A stretch of DNA of 64,000 bases from Halomonas ventosae (GCF_004361885.1 NZ_SNWH01000002.1:185842-249841); one strand, 5' to 3'; positions 28,652-38,719 are shown, counted from the stretch's first letter. The notes: generated by a model not told the origin, from the sequence alone. Numbers and translations are program-made.

Positions 28652-28900
28652 CACTATAGTCTCCGAGTGCCTGTCTGGCTCTTCGTCGCTATCAATTTGC
28701 TCCTGAAGCCTGTTCAGCTCGCTTAGTATCAGCACCAGCATGTCGTCCACGCTGGTTAGTTTTCCTTCTGGCGTCAGCAACTCCAGATGCTCAGCCCATT
28801 GGCGTGGCCATGGATTGTTTGTGGCGCTCTCAAGAAGGCCACGTCTACGTGGAAGCACACTGTCAGGCGGGAAGAAGGGAGGGTCTAATTCGTTCGACAT
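28613..28900 (-). CDS. Hypothetical protein, 95 residues, C-terminus inside a repeat element
   Basis: The chosen start MSNELDPPFFPPDSVLPRRRG has GAGGAG 7 bases upstream. A helical segment LTSVDDMLVLILSELNRLQEQID follows, and the last 12 residues (APSLGLPTPSLA) are encoded by the REP-like repeat. I do not recognise a family; the body might be a small DNA-associated or antitoxin-like protein. Given its position in the scar between bipA and ssrA, it is probably accessory. Confidence 0.5.
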   Translation of the reverse strand: MSNELDPPFFPPDSVLPRRRGLLESATNNPWPRQWAEHLELLTPEGKLTSVDDMLVLILSELNRLQEQIDSDEEPDRHSETIVAPSLGLPTPSLA

Positions 28901-29023
28901 CGCGCTACTCCTCGCGCACTTCAGGTTGGGGAGGGCTGGCGGGCATGGTGGAGTTACCATGCTATGCTTTCGGGTGATCGGACCTAGCCAGCCAACAGGG
29001 GCGGCGCTTGCCGCGTCATCGGC

Positions 29024-29371
29024 TCAGTCGTCGTCGAGGGAGAGTTGCTGCACATGGATACCCATGGCGGTGGCCAGCTTCTTCAGCGTGCTGTGGCGGA
29101 GGTTGGCACCGGGGCGCTCCCACTGGGCGACTTGGGCCTGGGAGACCTCCAGCCGGCTGGCAAGCTCAGCCTGGGTCATGTCCAGGTACTCGCGCCAGCA
29201 ACGAACCAGCGGAATCTCGTCGGACAGGTGGCGGCTGACGATCTCGTGAGGCAGTGTCAGGGCCTCGGCGTCGCCGGCTCGCTCCACCAGCTCGGTGAAC
29301 TGTTCCAGGGGCACAACGGCAAAGCGGCGGCCCGCCTCCTCGCTGATACGGTAATCAATAGGTGCGCTCAT
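29024..29371 (-). CDS. HTH (XRE-type) antitoxin
   Basis: A 115-residue protein. The C-terminal half is a Cro/CI-type helix-turn-helix: REYLDMTQAELASRLEVSQAQVAQWERPGANLRHSTLKKLATAMGI (about 60-106). The N-terminal half (YRISEEAGRRFAVVPLEQFTELVERA) resembles Phd-like dimerisation segments. Its start overlaps the upstream RelE-like gene by 17 bp. The toxin-first order fits HigBA-like pairs, where the antitoxin neutralises the toxin and represses the operon. Confidence 0.85.
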   Translation of the reverse strand: MSAPIDYRISEEAGRRFAVVPLEQFTELVERAGDAEALTLPHEIVSRHLSDEIPLVRCWREYLDMTQAELASRLEVSQAQVAQWERPGANLRHSTLKKLATAMGIHVQQLSLDDD

Positions 29372-29609
29372 CGCGTTTCTTCACCTCCTCGATGGACACC
29401 ACGCGCAGCCAGGTTTCTACGTCGAATAACACGCGGTAGCGGCCCACACGGAGCCGGTAGTGGTGCTGGTGGCGCTTCAGTGGCTTGATGTCCTTGGTCG
29501 TGATGCAGCCCGGCCACTCCTCCAGCTCGCCCACGCTGGCAATGATCCGGCTGCGGTCGGGCTTGGGTATCTTGCTGGCCTGCTTGGTGGCCTTCAGCGT
29601 CCACTGCAT
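29355..29609 (-). CDS. RelE/ParE-family toxin
   Basis: An 84-residue basic protein with the RelE/ParE fold pattern: helix TLKATKQASKIPKPDRSRIIASVGELEEW, then the strands IKPLKRHQHHYRLRVGRYRVLFDVE and LRVVSIEEVKKRDERTY. The LRVGRYRVLF core and the terminal KKRDERTY are hallmarks of ribosome-dependent mRNA interferases of this family. It is the upstream gene of the pair and overlaps the antitoxin by 17 bp. The start lies inside the remnant of a tyrosine integrase start. Confidence 0.85.
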   Translation of the reverse strand: MQWTLKATKQASKIPKPDRSRIIASVGELEEWPGCITTKDIKPLKRHQHHYRLRVGRYRVLFDVETWLRVVSIEEVKKRDERTY

Positions 29610-29649
29610 TCACGGCGGTGGCGGACAGCTTGTTGGTCTGGCGGCTCAT
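29605..29649 (-). pseudogene. Possible N-terminal remnant of a P4-type tyrosine integrase
   Basis: An ATG at 29649 opens MSRQTNKLSATAVNA in a frame different from the toxin. This resembles the N-terminus of P4-type tyrosine integrases, which commonly begin with a basic M-A/S-R stretch followed by LTA/LSATAV. The resemblance ends where the toxin gene begins. The adjacent tmRNA 3' end, a classic integrase target, supports the reading. A 15-residue match is short, so this is a hypothesis. Confidence 0.45.
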
Positions 29650-29928
29650 GGGGCACCTCGGGCTGGTGGTCGCCTCATGCCCCCGTTCGGCTGTGCCGGA
29701 TGCCCCCAAGTAGGGGAAGGCTGTCTGCCAGGTGGGCGCCGGTTGGCGCGGGTTCTGGCGAAGTTGGGGGCATTAGGTAGCTGGTTTCGACGCTGTGCCC
29801 CCAGACATGCCCCCTTGGGAGGGGGCATGTCAAGGAATGCTATGAAACGTCCAGACACAAGAAAGGGGCCCGGAGGCCCCTATTCATGCGGCTTCTGAAG
29901 CGTTGTGGAACCTCCTGAAACCTTGGTT
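29650..29928. other. ssrA-proximal segment with TGCCCCC motifs and a hairpin
   Basis: No credible gene. The heptamer TGCCCCC or its complement occurs about six times between 29680 and 29830. ACATGCCCCC (29805-29814) pairs with GGGGGCATGT (29821-29830) around a 6-base loop, and GGGGCC/GGCCCC forms a small terminator-like stem near 29867-29880. This would be the att-to-integrase segment of a former ssrA-linked element. Confidence 0.5.
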
Positions 29929-30308
29929 TGGTGGAGGCGGCGGGAATTGAACCCGCGTCCGCCGGCACTCACCCATTGGCTCTACATGCTTAGTTTCGTC
30001 TTTTGATTTAACGCGACTGGCTCCGACGAGCAGGATCCAGCCACGCGATTCCTCTCAGTTTTAACGACCGGCGAGAGGACACCACCGATCGCGATCCCAT
30101 CAGTCGTCGCTCGTATCCCCTCCGTGATGAATGGGCACATCACTTCGGGGCCGGGCTAGAAGCTAGCGGCGTTTAAGCTGCCAGCGCGCCCTGAGCGTAG
30201 TTGTCGTCGTTTGCGACTATTCAATCGTGATGTTGGATTTACGAGATACATCACGCTCTCGGCATGCACCTCAGGGATTGTCACCGGCGTCGAAACCGTG
30301 TCGCCCCC
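29929..30308 (-). ncRNA. ssrA: tmRNA (ssrA)
   Basis: The minus strand begins GGGGGCGACACGGTTTCGAC and ends in CGCGGGTTCAATTCCCGCC-like T-arm sequence and a CCA encoded at 29931-29929. The tag reading frame runs from GCA at 30214 to TAA at 30173 and encodes ANDDNYAQGALAA, close to the E. coli tag ANDENYALAA. The tRNA-like half folds from the two ends. tmRNA and SmpB rescue ribosomes stalled on broken messages. It lies 40 bp downstream of smpB on the same strand. Confidence 0.97.
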
Positions 30309-30348
30309 GTAATACGCATCCTAACAGGATGTACTGGTTAGTGACACC

Positions 30349-30840
30349 TCAGGCCTTGGTTTGTTCCCGCATGATGCGGCCTTTCTGGCGCTGCCAGTCG
30401 CGGTCCTTCTCGGTGGCTCGCTTGTCGTGGAGCTTCTTGCCGGTCACCAGGGCCAGCTCGCACTTCACCCGGTTGTTCTTCCAATAGAGCTTGAGCGGTA
30501 CGCAAGTATGGCCCTTCTCTTGGGTGCGGGAGAAGATCTTGGCGATCTCCTTGCGATGCAGCAGCAGCTTGCGGGTGCGCGTCGGATCCGCCACCTCGTG
30601 GGTACTGGCGGTGTTCAGCGGCATGATGTGGCTGCCCAGCAGCCAGGCTTCGCCGTTCTTGACCAGGATGTAGGTGTCGGTGAGCTGCGCCTTGCCAGCC
30701 CGCAGGCTCTTTACCTCCCAGCCGGCCAGCACCAGCCCGGCCTCGAAGGTCTCGTCGATGTGGTACTCGAAGCGAGCCTTCTTGTTCTGGGCGATGACAT
30801 TGTTGCCAGGCCCCTTGCTCTTGCCTTTCTTATTGGCCAT
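30349..30840 (-). CDS. smpB: SsrA-binding protein SmpB
   Basis: A 163-residue SmpB. The core [60 protein letters not shown] is the oligonucleotide-binding beta-barrel, and the basic tail [28 protein letters not shown] enters the mRNA channel. The ATG at 30840 gives the family's normal length; longer in-frame extensions upstream are not homologous. Its partner RNA gene is directly downstream. Confidence 0.97.
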   Translation of the reverse strand: MANKKGKSKGPGNNVIAQNKKARFEYHIDETFEAGLVLAGWEVKSLRAGKAQLTDTYILVKNGEAWLLGSHIMPLNTASTHEVADPTRTRKLLLHRKEIAKIFSRTQEKGHTCVPLKLYWKNNRVKCELALVTGKKLHDKRATEKDRDWQRQKGRIMREQTKA

Positions 30841-30967
30841 GAAACCTCGTGTCCTGTATCTGCCGGTGGCACTGCCCTTCGATGTGGGGGGAAGCGTGGT
30901 ACCATTCAAGGACTGAAATAACCGCTCATGATACGCCCTGGGCACTGTGAAGTCAGCGGAGAGCTCA

Positions 30968-31399
30968 ATGCCAACGGTCAATCGGTCCGCCACGGTGCGG
31001 CATACCCCCAAGGAGATGTTCGACCTGGTCAACGACTTCGAGCGGTATCCGGAGTTCCTGCCCGGGTGCCGCCGCGCCCGCCTGCTTGAGCACGACGACG
31101 CGCACCTGATCGGTGAGATGACCCTGGGACGGGCCGGCATCGAGCAGAGCTTCACCACGCGCAACGACCTGATTGAGCCCGAGCGCATCGAGATGTCGCT
31201 GGTCAGCGGCCCTTTCAAGCGACTGCGCGGTCGCTGGCTGTTTCTGCCCATAGGCGAGCACGCCTGCAAGGTGAGCCTTGAGCTGGAGTTCGAGTTTGCC
31301 AACCGTCTGATGGGCATGGCCTTCGGCAAGCTCTTCCAGCAGGTGGCCGGCCAGTTGGTGGATTCCTTCACGCGGCGGGCGGACCAGCTGTATGGCTGA
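30968..31399 (+). CDS. ratA: START-domain protein RatA (Coq10-like)
   Basis: A 143-residue START/polyketide cyclase protein: [39 protein letters not shown], then [16 protein letters not shown], and the closing helix [29 protein letters not shown]. It is the RatA/YfjG group, first proposed as a ribosome-assembly toxin and also linked to Coq10-like ubiquinone binding. I start at 30968, with GGAGAG 5 bases upstream. It overlaps rnfH by 8 bp and is divergent from smpB. Confidence 0.9.
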   Translation: MPTVNRSATVRHTPKEMFDLVNDFERYPEFLPGCRRARLLEHDDAHLIGEMTLGRAGIEQSFTTRNDLIEPERIEMSLVSGPFKRLRGRWLFLPIGEHACKVSLELEFEFANRLMGMAFGKLFQQVAGQLVDSFTRRADQLYG

Positions 31400-31706
31400 T
31401 AGCACAGCTACCATGCTCGAGGTCGAGGTGGCCTTTGCGCTACCTGAGCGGCAGCGCATCATGCCGCTGTCGGTACCCGCGGGTACCACGGCGCGTCAGG
31501 CGGTGGCCATGGCGAGGCTGGAGGTGGCGTTTCCCGAATACTCTCCGGTCATCTTCCGGGAGGCCGACCTGGGCATCTTCGGCAAGCGTCTGCGCGACCC
31601 GGATGCGGTGCGTCTGCGCGACGGGGATCGGGTCGAGGTCTATCGCCCGCTGCAGATCGATCCCAAGGCGGCGCGTATCGAGAGAGCGGCTGACGAAAGA
31701 CGCTGA
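31392..31706 (+). CDS. rnfH: RnfH family protein (RatB)
   Basis: A 104-residue ubiquitin-like beta-grasp protein of the RnfH/RatB family: [83 protein letters not shown]. The [11 protein letters not shown] motif is diagnostic. The gene partners ratA in many proteobacteria; function is not established. The start overlaps ratA by 8 bp, so translation is coupled. Confidence 0.9.
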   Translation: MADSTATMLEVEVAFALPERQRIMPLSVPAGTTARQAVAMARLEVAFPEYSPVIFREADLGIFGKRLRDPDAVRLRDGDRVEVYRPLQIDPKAARIERAADERR

Positions 31707-31723
31707 CTGCGGGCCGGGACCGG

Positions 31724-32158
31724 CTACTCGCCGGGACGATCCGGGGTGACGTTGTCGATGGGGTCTTCCTGTATGTCCGATATGCCCTCGACACGGGATC
31801 CCACGCCCTTGTCTTTGGGTAGCTGGATGTTGCCGGCGATATTGCCCTCGTCCTCGATGCTGACCAGGCGTTCGCCCTGGAAAGTCAGCGTGACCCGGCG
31901 CTGCTTCACGCCGCCATAGGCCTTATCGAGGCGGTAGACGTAGTCCCACTCGTTGGCGTCGAAGGGTGCCTCGAGCAGCGGGCTGCCCATCAGGTCGATT
32001 ACCTGGCTGCGACTCATACCCGGTCGTAGCTGCTCGACCATGGCCTCGGTCACCAGGTTACCCTGGGGCAGGTCGCGCTTGTACACGCCGATATAGCTGC
32101 AACCGCTGATCATCAGCAGGGCGACGGAAAGGGTGATGATTCTAGTCAGCTTTTGCAT
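31724..32158 (-). CDS. bamE: Outer-membrane assembly lipoprotein BamE
   Basis: A 144-residue lipoprotein. The lipobox is LMISGC after a short hydrophobic signal; Cys20 would be acylated. The SmpA/OmlA domain follows: YKRDLPQGNLVTEAMVEQLRPGMSRSQVIDLMGSPLLEAPFDANEWDYVYRLDKAYGGVKQRRVTLTFQGERLVSIE. BamE supports the BamA complex that folds outer-membrane proteins. I start at 32158; the longer frame has no signal peptide at its start. It is divergent from fur, the common gammaproteobacterial arrangement, and convergent with rnfH. Confidence 0.94.
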   Translation of the reverse strand: MQKLTRIITLSVALLMISGCSYIGVYKRDLPQGNLVTEAMVEQLRPGMSRSQVIDLMGSPLLEAPFDANEWDYVYRLDKAYGGVKQRRVTLTFQGERLVSIEDEGNIAGNIQLPKDKGVGSRVEGISDIQEDPIDNVTPDRPGE

Positions 32159-32183
32159 TTGCGCCTGTTCTTCACTATCGTGT

Positions 32184-32205
32184 GGTCGGTCGATCATAAC
32201 CGACC
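32184..32205. promoter_or_regulatory. Inverted repeat in the bamE-fur divergent promoter region
   Basis: GGTCGGT (32184-32190) and ACCGACC (32199-32205) form a dyad with 8 bases between. It lies in the 72-bp gap shared by bamE and fur. It does not resemble a Fur box (GATAATGATAATCATTATC), so if it is an operator it is for another protein, or it is a leader hairpin of fur. Confidence 0.45.
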
Positions 32206-32230
32206 CTACCCGATACTGCGAAGAGCGACC

Positions 32231-32686
32231 ATGGCCGACCAGAACCATGAATTACGCAAGGCCGGTCTCAAGGTGACCCTGCCTCGCGTCAAGATCCTGC
32301 AGATTCTCGAGAATGCCTCCGAGCAACACCACTTGAGCGCCGAGGACGTCTACAAAACCCTGCTCGACACCGGGGAGGACGTAGGCCTGGCCACTGTCTA
32401 TCGCGTGTTGACCCAGTTCGAGTCTGCTGGTCTAGTGATTCGCCACAACTTCGATGGCGGGCATGCGGTCTTCGAACTCTCCCATGAGGAGCACCACGAC
32501 CATATGGTGTGCCTGGAGAGCGGCGAGATCATCGAATTCTTCGATGAGACCATCGAACGACGTCAGCAGCAGATCGCCGAGGAACACGGCTTCGATCTCA
32601 TCGACCACGCGCTGGTGCTTTACGTGCGGCCACAGGGCTCGCGGACGAATCGCCAGGAAGGCCTGCAGAATCTGCAGAAGAAGTGA
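32231..32686 (+). CDS. fur: Ferric uptake regulator Fur
   Basis: A 151-residue Fur. The N-terminal winged helix is LRKAGLKVTLPRVKILQILE...LSAEDVYKTLLDTGEDVGLATVYRVLTQFESAGLV. The metal-binding region is HEEHHDHMVCLESGEIIEFFDETIE. In E. coli this region reads CxxC; here only the first Cys is kept and the second is Ser, as I recall also for Pseudomonas Fur. The start ATG at 32231 gives the standard MADQNHELRKAGLK. Autoregulation is likely, but I see no clear Fur box. Confidence 0.97.
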   Translation: MADQNHELRKAGLKVTLPRVKILQILENASEQHHLSAEDVYKTLLDTGEDVGLATVYRVLTQFESAGLVIRHNFDGGHAVFELSHEEHHDHMVCLESGEIIEFFDETIERRQQQIAEEHGFDLIDHALVLYVRPQGSRTNRQEGLQNLQKK

Positions 32687-32710
32687 TCCTGGCTCGCTGA
32701 GCACTGCCGC

Positions 32711-32758
32711 CACACACCACACGGCCCCGATCCTGAGATCGGGGCCGTGTGGTGTGTG
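32711..32758. terminator. Long perfect hairpin terminator between fur and recN
   Basis: A 22-bp perfect stem, 32711-32732 and 32737-32758, closes on CTGA. There is no T run on the plus strand, so it may act bidirectionally or as a Rho-aided or end-protecting structure for the convergent fur and recN messages. Confidence 0.8.
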
Positions 32759-32786
32759 AAGCGTTGCCTCTGGATGTGGGCTGTGC

Positions 32787-34460
32787 TCAGTGGTGGGCAC
32801 GCTGGCTGGCGTCGAGCATCTCGCGGGCATGCGCCAGGGTGCGGTCGGAGAGGTTGACGCCCCCCAACATGCGGGCCAATTCGCCGACCCGCCCGGCCTC
32901 GTCGAGCAGCGCCATACGGGTCAGGGTGGAGGCCTCGCCGGCCTGCTTCTCGATGTGCAGGTGATGATGGGCCTGGGCGGCCACCTGTGGCAGGTGGGTC
33001 ACGGTCATCACCTGGCCGTTGTGGCCCAGCCGGCGCAGCAGCTGGCCGACGATCTCGGCAGTGGCCCCGGAGACGCCCACGTCTACCTCGTCGAAGACCA
33101 GGCTGGCAATGGTCGAGTGCTGGGCCGCCACCACCTGGATCGCCAGGCTGATGCGCGAGAGCTCTCCACCGGAGGCGACCTTGGCCAGTGGCCGAGGCGG
33201 CTGCCCCGGGTTGGCGCTAATCAACATGCGGGCGCCCTCCAGCCCCTCGGCAGCCGGGATATCACGTGAAGCGAGCTCGATTTCAAAGGTCGCCTTGTCC
33301 ATGGCCAGAAAGGCCAGCTGTTCCTGCACGGCCTCGCCGAATCGGCGGGCGGCCCGGTAGCGGGCTCGGGAGATCTCATTGGCCTGCTGCTGCCAGCGCT
33401 GTTTCAGTGTCTCGGCCTCGGCGGCCAGTGCTTCTAAATCGCCATCGCCGCCTTCCAGCCCCTTGAGCTCCTCGGCCAGCCTCTGGTGCAGGGCCAGAAG
33501 CTCCCCGGGCAGCACATGGTGCTTGCGGGCGATGCGATGCACCTCGCTCAGGCGCGCCTCGACCCAGGCCAGCCGTTCCGGGTCCAGCTCGACGCCGGCA
33601 GCGAAGTGGCCGAGCTCGCGGCTGGCCTCCTCGACCTGGATGCGGGCGTCGCCGAGCATGGCGAGGCTGTCGGCCAGGCTGCCACGCTCGCTGCCTGGCA
33701 GTGCCTCGAGGTGCTGGATCGCCTGGTTGAGCAGCGACAGGGCGCCGCCCTCGTCGCCGTCGCAGCATTCGGCGGCAAACTGGGCCTCGCGCAGCCGCTC
33801 CTCGGCGTGGGCCAGCTCTTCCTGTTCTTCCTCGAGTCCCTTGAGTTCATCCTTAGCCAGCGCCAGCGCCTCAAGCTCCTCGACCTGGTAGCGCAACAGT
33901 TGACGGCGGGCGCGGATCTCATCGCCGTCCTCAGCCAGGCGCTCCAGGCGGCGGCGGGTTGTCTGCCAGTCGCGGAAGGCCTGGCGCATCGCGGTCACCT
34001 GTTCGCGGTGGCCAGCAAAATCATCGAGAAGGCGCAGGTGGGTTTCCTCGTGCAGTAGCGCTTGGTGGGCGTGCTGGCTATGGATCTCGATCAGCTGCTC
34101 GCCCAAGGCACGCAGGTCGGCCACCGTGGCCGGCTGGCCGTTGATCCAAGCCTTGGAGCGCCCGGAGCGGGTAACCACCCGACGCAGCAGGCAGTCGTCC
34201 GCGGGCAACTCGCGAGCTTCGAGCCAGGCGCGGGCCGCAGGTAGCGCCTGGAGGTCGAAGCGGGCGCTCACGTCGGCGCGTTCGCGGCCGTGGCGCACGC
34301 TGGCGCTGTCGGCGCGCTCGCCCAGGCACAGCCCCAGGGCGCCCAGCAGGATGGACTTGCCTGCCCCGGTCTCGCCAGTGATGGCGGTCATGCCGCCGGA
34401 AAGCTCCAGCTCGAGGTGGTCGACGATGGCGAAGTCACGGATGGCAAGCTCTGTCAGCAT
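32787..34460 (-). CDS. recN: DNA repair protein RecN
   Basis: A 557-residue SMC-like protein. Walker A ITGETGAGKSILLGALGLCLGERA is near residue 28-50, then AFAL-type coiled-coil arms (long Glu/Leu/Arg-rich region about 150-400), and the C-terminal ABC signature VASGGELSRISLAIQVV with Walker B SLVFDEVDVGVSG. RecN works in double-strand-break repair. A LexA-type site lies about 75 bp upstream, consistent with SOS control. Confidence 0.95.
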   Translation of the reverse strand: MLTELAIRDFAIVDHLELELSGGMTAITGETGAGKSILLGALGLCLGERADSASVRHGRERADVSARFDLQALPAARAWLEARELPADDCLLRRVVTRSGRSKAWINGQPATVADLRALGEQLIEIHSQHAHQALLHEETHLRLLDDFAGHREQVTAMRQAFRDWQTTRRRLERLAEDGDEIRARRQLLRYQVEELEALALAKDELKGLEEEQEELAHAEERLREAQFAAECCDGDEGGALSLLNQAIQHLEALPGSERGSLADSLAMLGDARIQVEEASRELGHFAAGVELDPERLAWVEARLSEVHRIARKHHVLPGELLALHQRLAEELKGLEGGDGDLEALAAEAETLKQRWQQQANEISRARYRAARRFGEAVQEQLAFLAMDKATFEIELASRDIPAAEGLEGARMLISANPGQPPRPLAKVASGGELSRISLAIQVVAAQHSTIASLVFDEVDVGVSGATAEIVGQLLRRLGHNGQVMTVTHLPQVAAQAHHHLHIEKQAGEASTLTRMALLDEAGRVGELARMLGGVNLSDRTLAHAREMLDASQRAHH

Positions 34461-34534
34461 GGTGTCTCCCGGGAGCTATCTGGGACGGTCGGTCTGGGGC
34501 TACTCAGGATATGGGTGCTGGTTATTCATACACG

Positions 34535-34554
34535 TATTGTGTGTTTATACAGTA
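34535..34554 (-). promoter_or_regulatory. LexA (SOS) box upstream of recN
   Basis: Read on the minus strand, TACTGT-N8-ACAATA matches the SOS-box pattern TACTGT-N8-ACAGTA except for one arm position. A -35-like TTGACT lies immediately upstream (34559-34554), so LexA binding here would block the promoter. recN is a classical SOS gene. Confidence 0.75.
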
Positions 34555-34602
34555 GTCAAGGTTCGCCCACAATGCACGTTCAGCGTCGTCGCCCGATGAC
34601 GC

Positions 34603-34630
34603 CTTGAGTTCGCCACGCGCATCCCCATAT
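34603..34630 (+). promoter_or_regulatory. Sigma-32 heat-shock promoter upstream of grpE
   Basis: CTTGAG (34603-34608), 14 bases, then CCCCATAT (34623-34630) matches the RpoH consensus CTTGAA-N13/14-CCCCATNT. It starts about 108 bp before the grpE ATG and is the expected control for the grpE-dnaK-dnaJ chaperone operon. Confidence 0.8.
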
Positions 34631-34710
34631 ACCTCGCAGATACGTATTCAAGCCATCACTCATGCCTTGCCAGCGGCCTTGGCCGCTGATTGCCATTCAG
34701 GAGATTCATA

Positions 34711-35352
34711 ATGGCCAAAGAGCCCCAGACGCCGCAGGAAGACGAACTCGCTCGCGAGCTCGCTCGTGAAGAGCAGGACGCCGAGCCGCAGGCCGAGCCG
34801 GTGATCGCGGAGGACGAGCGGGAGAAGGCCATCGAAGGCGCCGAACAGGCCGCCGTCGACGCCCAGGTCGCAGACAATCCCGAGGCCGAAGTGCTGGCGG
34901 CCCGGGTCGAGGAACTCGAGCAGAGCGTCGCTGAGGCCAAGGACCAGGCTCTGCGCGCCGCCGCCGAGGCGCAGAACGTGCGCCGTCGTGCTGAACACGA
35001 GGCCGAGAAGGCGCGCAAGTTCGCTCTCGAGAAATTCGTCAAGGAGTTGTTGCCAGTGGTCGACAGCCTTGAGAAAGCGCTGGACGCCATGCAGGACGGC
35101 GCCAGTGAGGCGCACCGTGAGGGCGTCTCCATGACCCTCAAGATGCAGCATGACGTTCTGGCCAAGTTCGGCGTGGAGGTGCTAGAACCCCACGGCGAAC
35201 CCTTCGACCCACAGTATCACGAGGCCATGGCCATGGTGCCCAACCCTGAGATGGAGCCCAATACCGTCATGGAAGTGATGCAGAAGGGCTACCTGCTCAA
35301 TGGACGCCTGGTGCGCCCGGCCATGGTGGTGGTCAGCCAGGCTGCCCACTAG
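34711..35352 (+). CDS. grpE: Nucleotide exchange factor GrpE
   Basis: A 213-residue protein. The N-terminal 60 residues are acidic and disordered, the middle is the long dimer coiled coil ([50 protein letters not shown]), and the C-terminal beta domain ends [32 protein letters not shown]. GrpE exchanges ADP on DnaK. CAGGAG stands 7 bases before the ATG. Confidence 0.96.
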   Translation: MAKEPQTPQEDELARELAREEQDAEPQAEPVIAEDEREKAIEGAEQAAVDAQVADNPEAEVLAARVEELEQSVAEAKDQALRAAAEAQNVRRRAEHEAEKARKFALEKFVKELLPVVDSLEKALDAMQDGASEAHREGVSMTLKMQHDVLAKFGVEVLEPHGEPFDPQYHEAMAMVPNPEMEPNTVMEVMQKGYLLNGRLVRPAMVVVSQAAH

Positions 35353-35370
35353 GGCTGGCCACACAAAAGC

Positions 35371-35409
35371 GGCCCTCGGGTCTTGAAAAGGTCTCGAGGG
35401 CCCCCAGAT
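35371..35409 (+). promoter_or_regulatory. Hairpin and possible second sigma-32 promoter between grpE and dnaK
   Basis: GGCCCTCG (35371-35378) pairs with CGAGGGCC (35395-35402). Within the hairpin, CTTGAA (35382-35387) is followed after 14 bases by CCCCAGAT (35402-35409), one base from the sigma-32 -10 CCCCATNT. The hairpin and the candidate promoter therefore overlap, which would let dnaK escape termination from grpE under heat shock. Confidence 0.45.
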
Positions 35410-35472
35410 AGACAGCAACCACGCGGTGAAAGCCGCAGACGATGAATTCAACTGCCATTTCGAGGATTTCCT

Positions 35473-37401
<1,929 letters not shown>

Positions 37402-37493
37402 ACCACGACATCTGAACCACGGATGACGCCAGCGCGGGGGCCTGACTCCCGCGTTGGTGTTTCCGCAGAGTCGCTACGGAGGCGGACAGACTC

Positions 37494-38651
37494 ATGTCCA
37501 AGCGTGACTACTACGAAGTACTGGGCGTCGAGCGCGGGGCCGATCAGAAGGACATCAAGAAGGCCTACCGACGCCTCGCCCAGAAGTTTCATCCGGATCG
37601 TAATCCGGGAGATGACAGCGCGGCGGAGAAGTTTCGCGAGGTCTCGGAGGCCTACGAGGTTCTGAGCGACAGCGAGAAGCGCGCCGCCTATGACCAGTTC
37701 GGCCATGCCGGCGTCGACGAGCAGGCCGGGGGCTTCGGCGGAGGTGGCTTCGGTGGGTCCGCAGGCGGAGCCGGCGGTTTCAGCGACATCTTCGGCGATG
37801 TGTTCGGTGACATCTTCGGCGGTGGTGGTGGACGTCGCCACCCCAATGCGCCGGCCCGTGGCTCCGACCTTCGCTACAATCTCGAGCTCGACCTCGAGGA
37901 CGCCGTCGCCGGCACCAGCGTGGACATCCGCGTGCCACGCCATGTGGAGTGCGGACGCTGCGATGGCAGTGGTGCCGAGCCGGGCTCCAGCAAGGAGACC
38001 TGCCCGACCTGTAATGGCATGGGCCAGGTACGCATGCAGCAGGGCTTTTTCGCCGTGCAGCAGACCTGCCCGACCTGTCACGGCAGCGGTCAGCACATCA
38101 AGGTGCCGTGTCACAAGTGTCACGGCGAGGGCCGGGTACGCGAGACCCGCACCCTCTCGGTGAAGATCCCGGCTGGTGTGGATACCGGCGACCGCATTCG
38201 CCTCAACGGCGAGGGCGAGGCCGGCATCAACGGTGGCCCGCCCGGCGACCTCTATGTCCAGGTGGCGATCAAGCCGCACCATATCTTCGAGCGCGACGGC
38301 CGCCATCTGCAGTGTGAGGTGCCGATCAACTTCGTCGATGCCGCACTCGGCGGCGAGCTGGAAGTGCCAACCCTGGACGGCCGGGTCAAGCTGAAGATCC
38401 CGCCCGAGACCCAGACCGGCAAGGTCTTCCGTCTCAAGGGTAAAGGCATCAAGCCGGTACGGGGCGGACCGCCGGGCGACCTGCTGTGCAAGGTCGTGGT
38501 CGAGACCCCGGTCAAGCTCAATGAGGAGCAGAAGGAACTGCTGCGCAAGTTCCAGGACAGCCTGGGCGGCAGCCACGGCCATCACCACTCGCCGAAGAAG
38601 TCGAGCTTCTTCGATGGGGTGAAGAAGTTCTTCGAGGACATGAAGCCGTAG
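37494..38651 (+). CDS. dnaJ: Co-chaperone DnaJ
   Basis: A 385-residue DnaJ. The J domain (1-70) includes FHPDRNPG with the HPD motif, followed by the Gly/Phe-rich segment (about 75-118). Four zinc motifs [24 protein letters not shown] and CHKCHGEG lie at about 150-205. The C-terminal client domains end in a His-rich HGHHH segment. It is 92 bp after dnaK in the same operon. Confidence 0.97.
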   Translation: MSKRDYYEVLGVERGADQKDIKKAYRRLAQKFHPDRNPGDDSAAEKFREVSEAYEVLSDSEKRAAYDQFGHAGVDEQAGGFGGGGFGGSAGGAGGFSDIFGDVFGDIFGGGGGRRHPNAPARGSDLRYNLELDLEDAVAGTSVDIRVPRHVECGRCDGSGAEPGSSKETCPTCNGMGQVRMQQGFFAVQQTCPTCHGSGQHIKVPCHKCHGEGRVRETRTLSVKIPAGVDTGDRIRLNGEGEAGINGGPPGDLYVQVAIKPHHIFERDGRHLQCEVPINFVDAALGGELEVPTLDGRVKLKIPPETQTGKVFRLKGKGIKPVRGGPPGDLLCKVVVETPVKLNEEQKELLRKFQDSLGGSHGHHHSPKKSSFFDGVKKFFEDMKP

Positions 38652-38666
38652 GTCGCTCAGGAATCG

Positions 38667-38703
38667 ACGAGGCCCCGCGCTCCGAGAGGAGTCGGGGCCT
38701 CGT
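38667..38703. terminator. Terminator after dnaJ, convergent with corA
   Basis: ACGAGGCCCCG pairs with CGGGGCCTCGT across about 15 bases. The plus strand has only GTCGTATA after the stem. It separates convergent dnaJ and corA. Confidence 0.75.
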
Positions 38704-38719
38704 CGTATATGCTCGGTCG

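Noticed and set aside
30968..31706. ratA-rnfH as a second toxin-antitoxin system
   Set aside because: Although named RatAB, it is a conserved housekeeping pair near smpB, and the toxin role is doubtful; START-domain ubiquinone binding is more likely.
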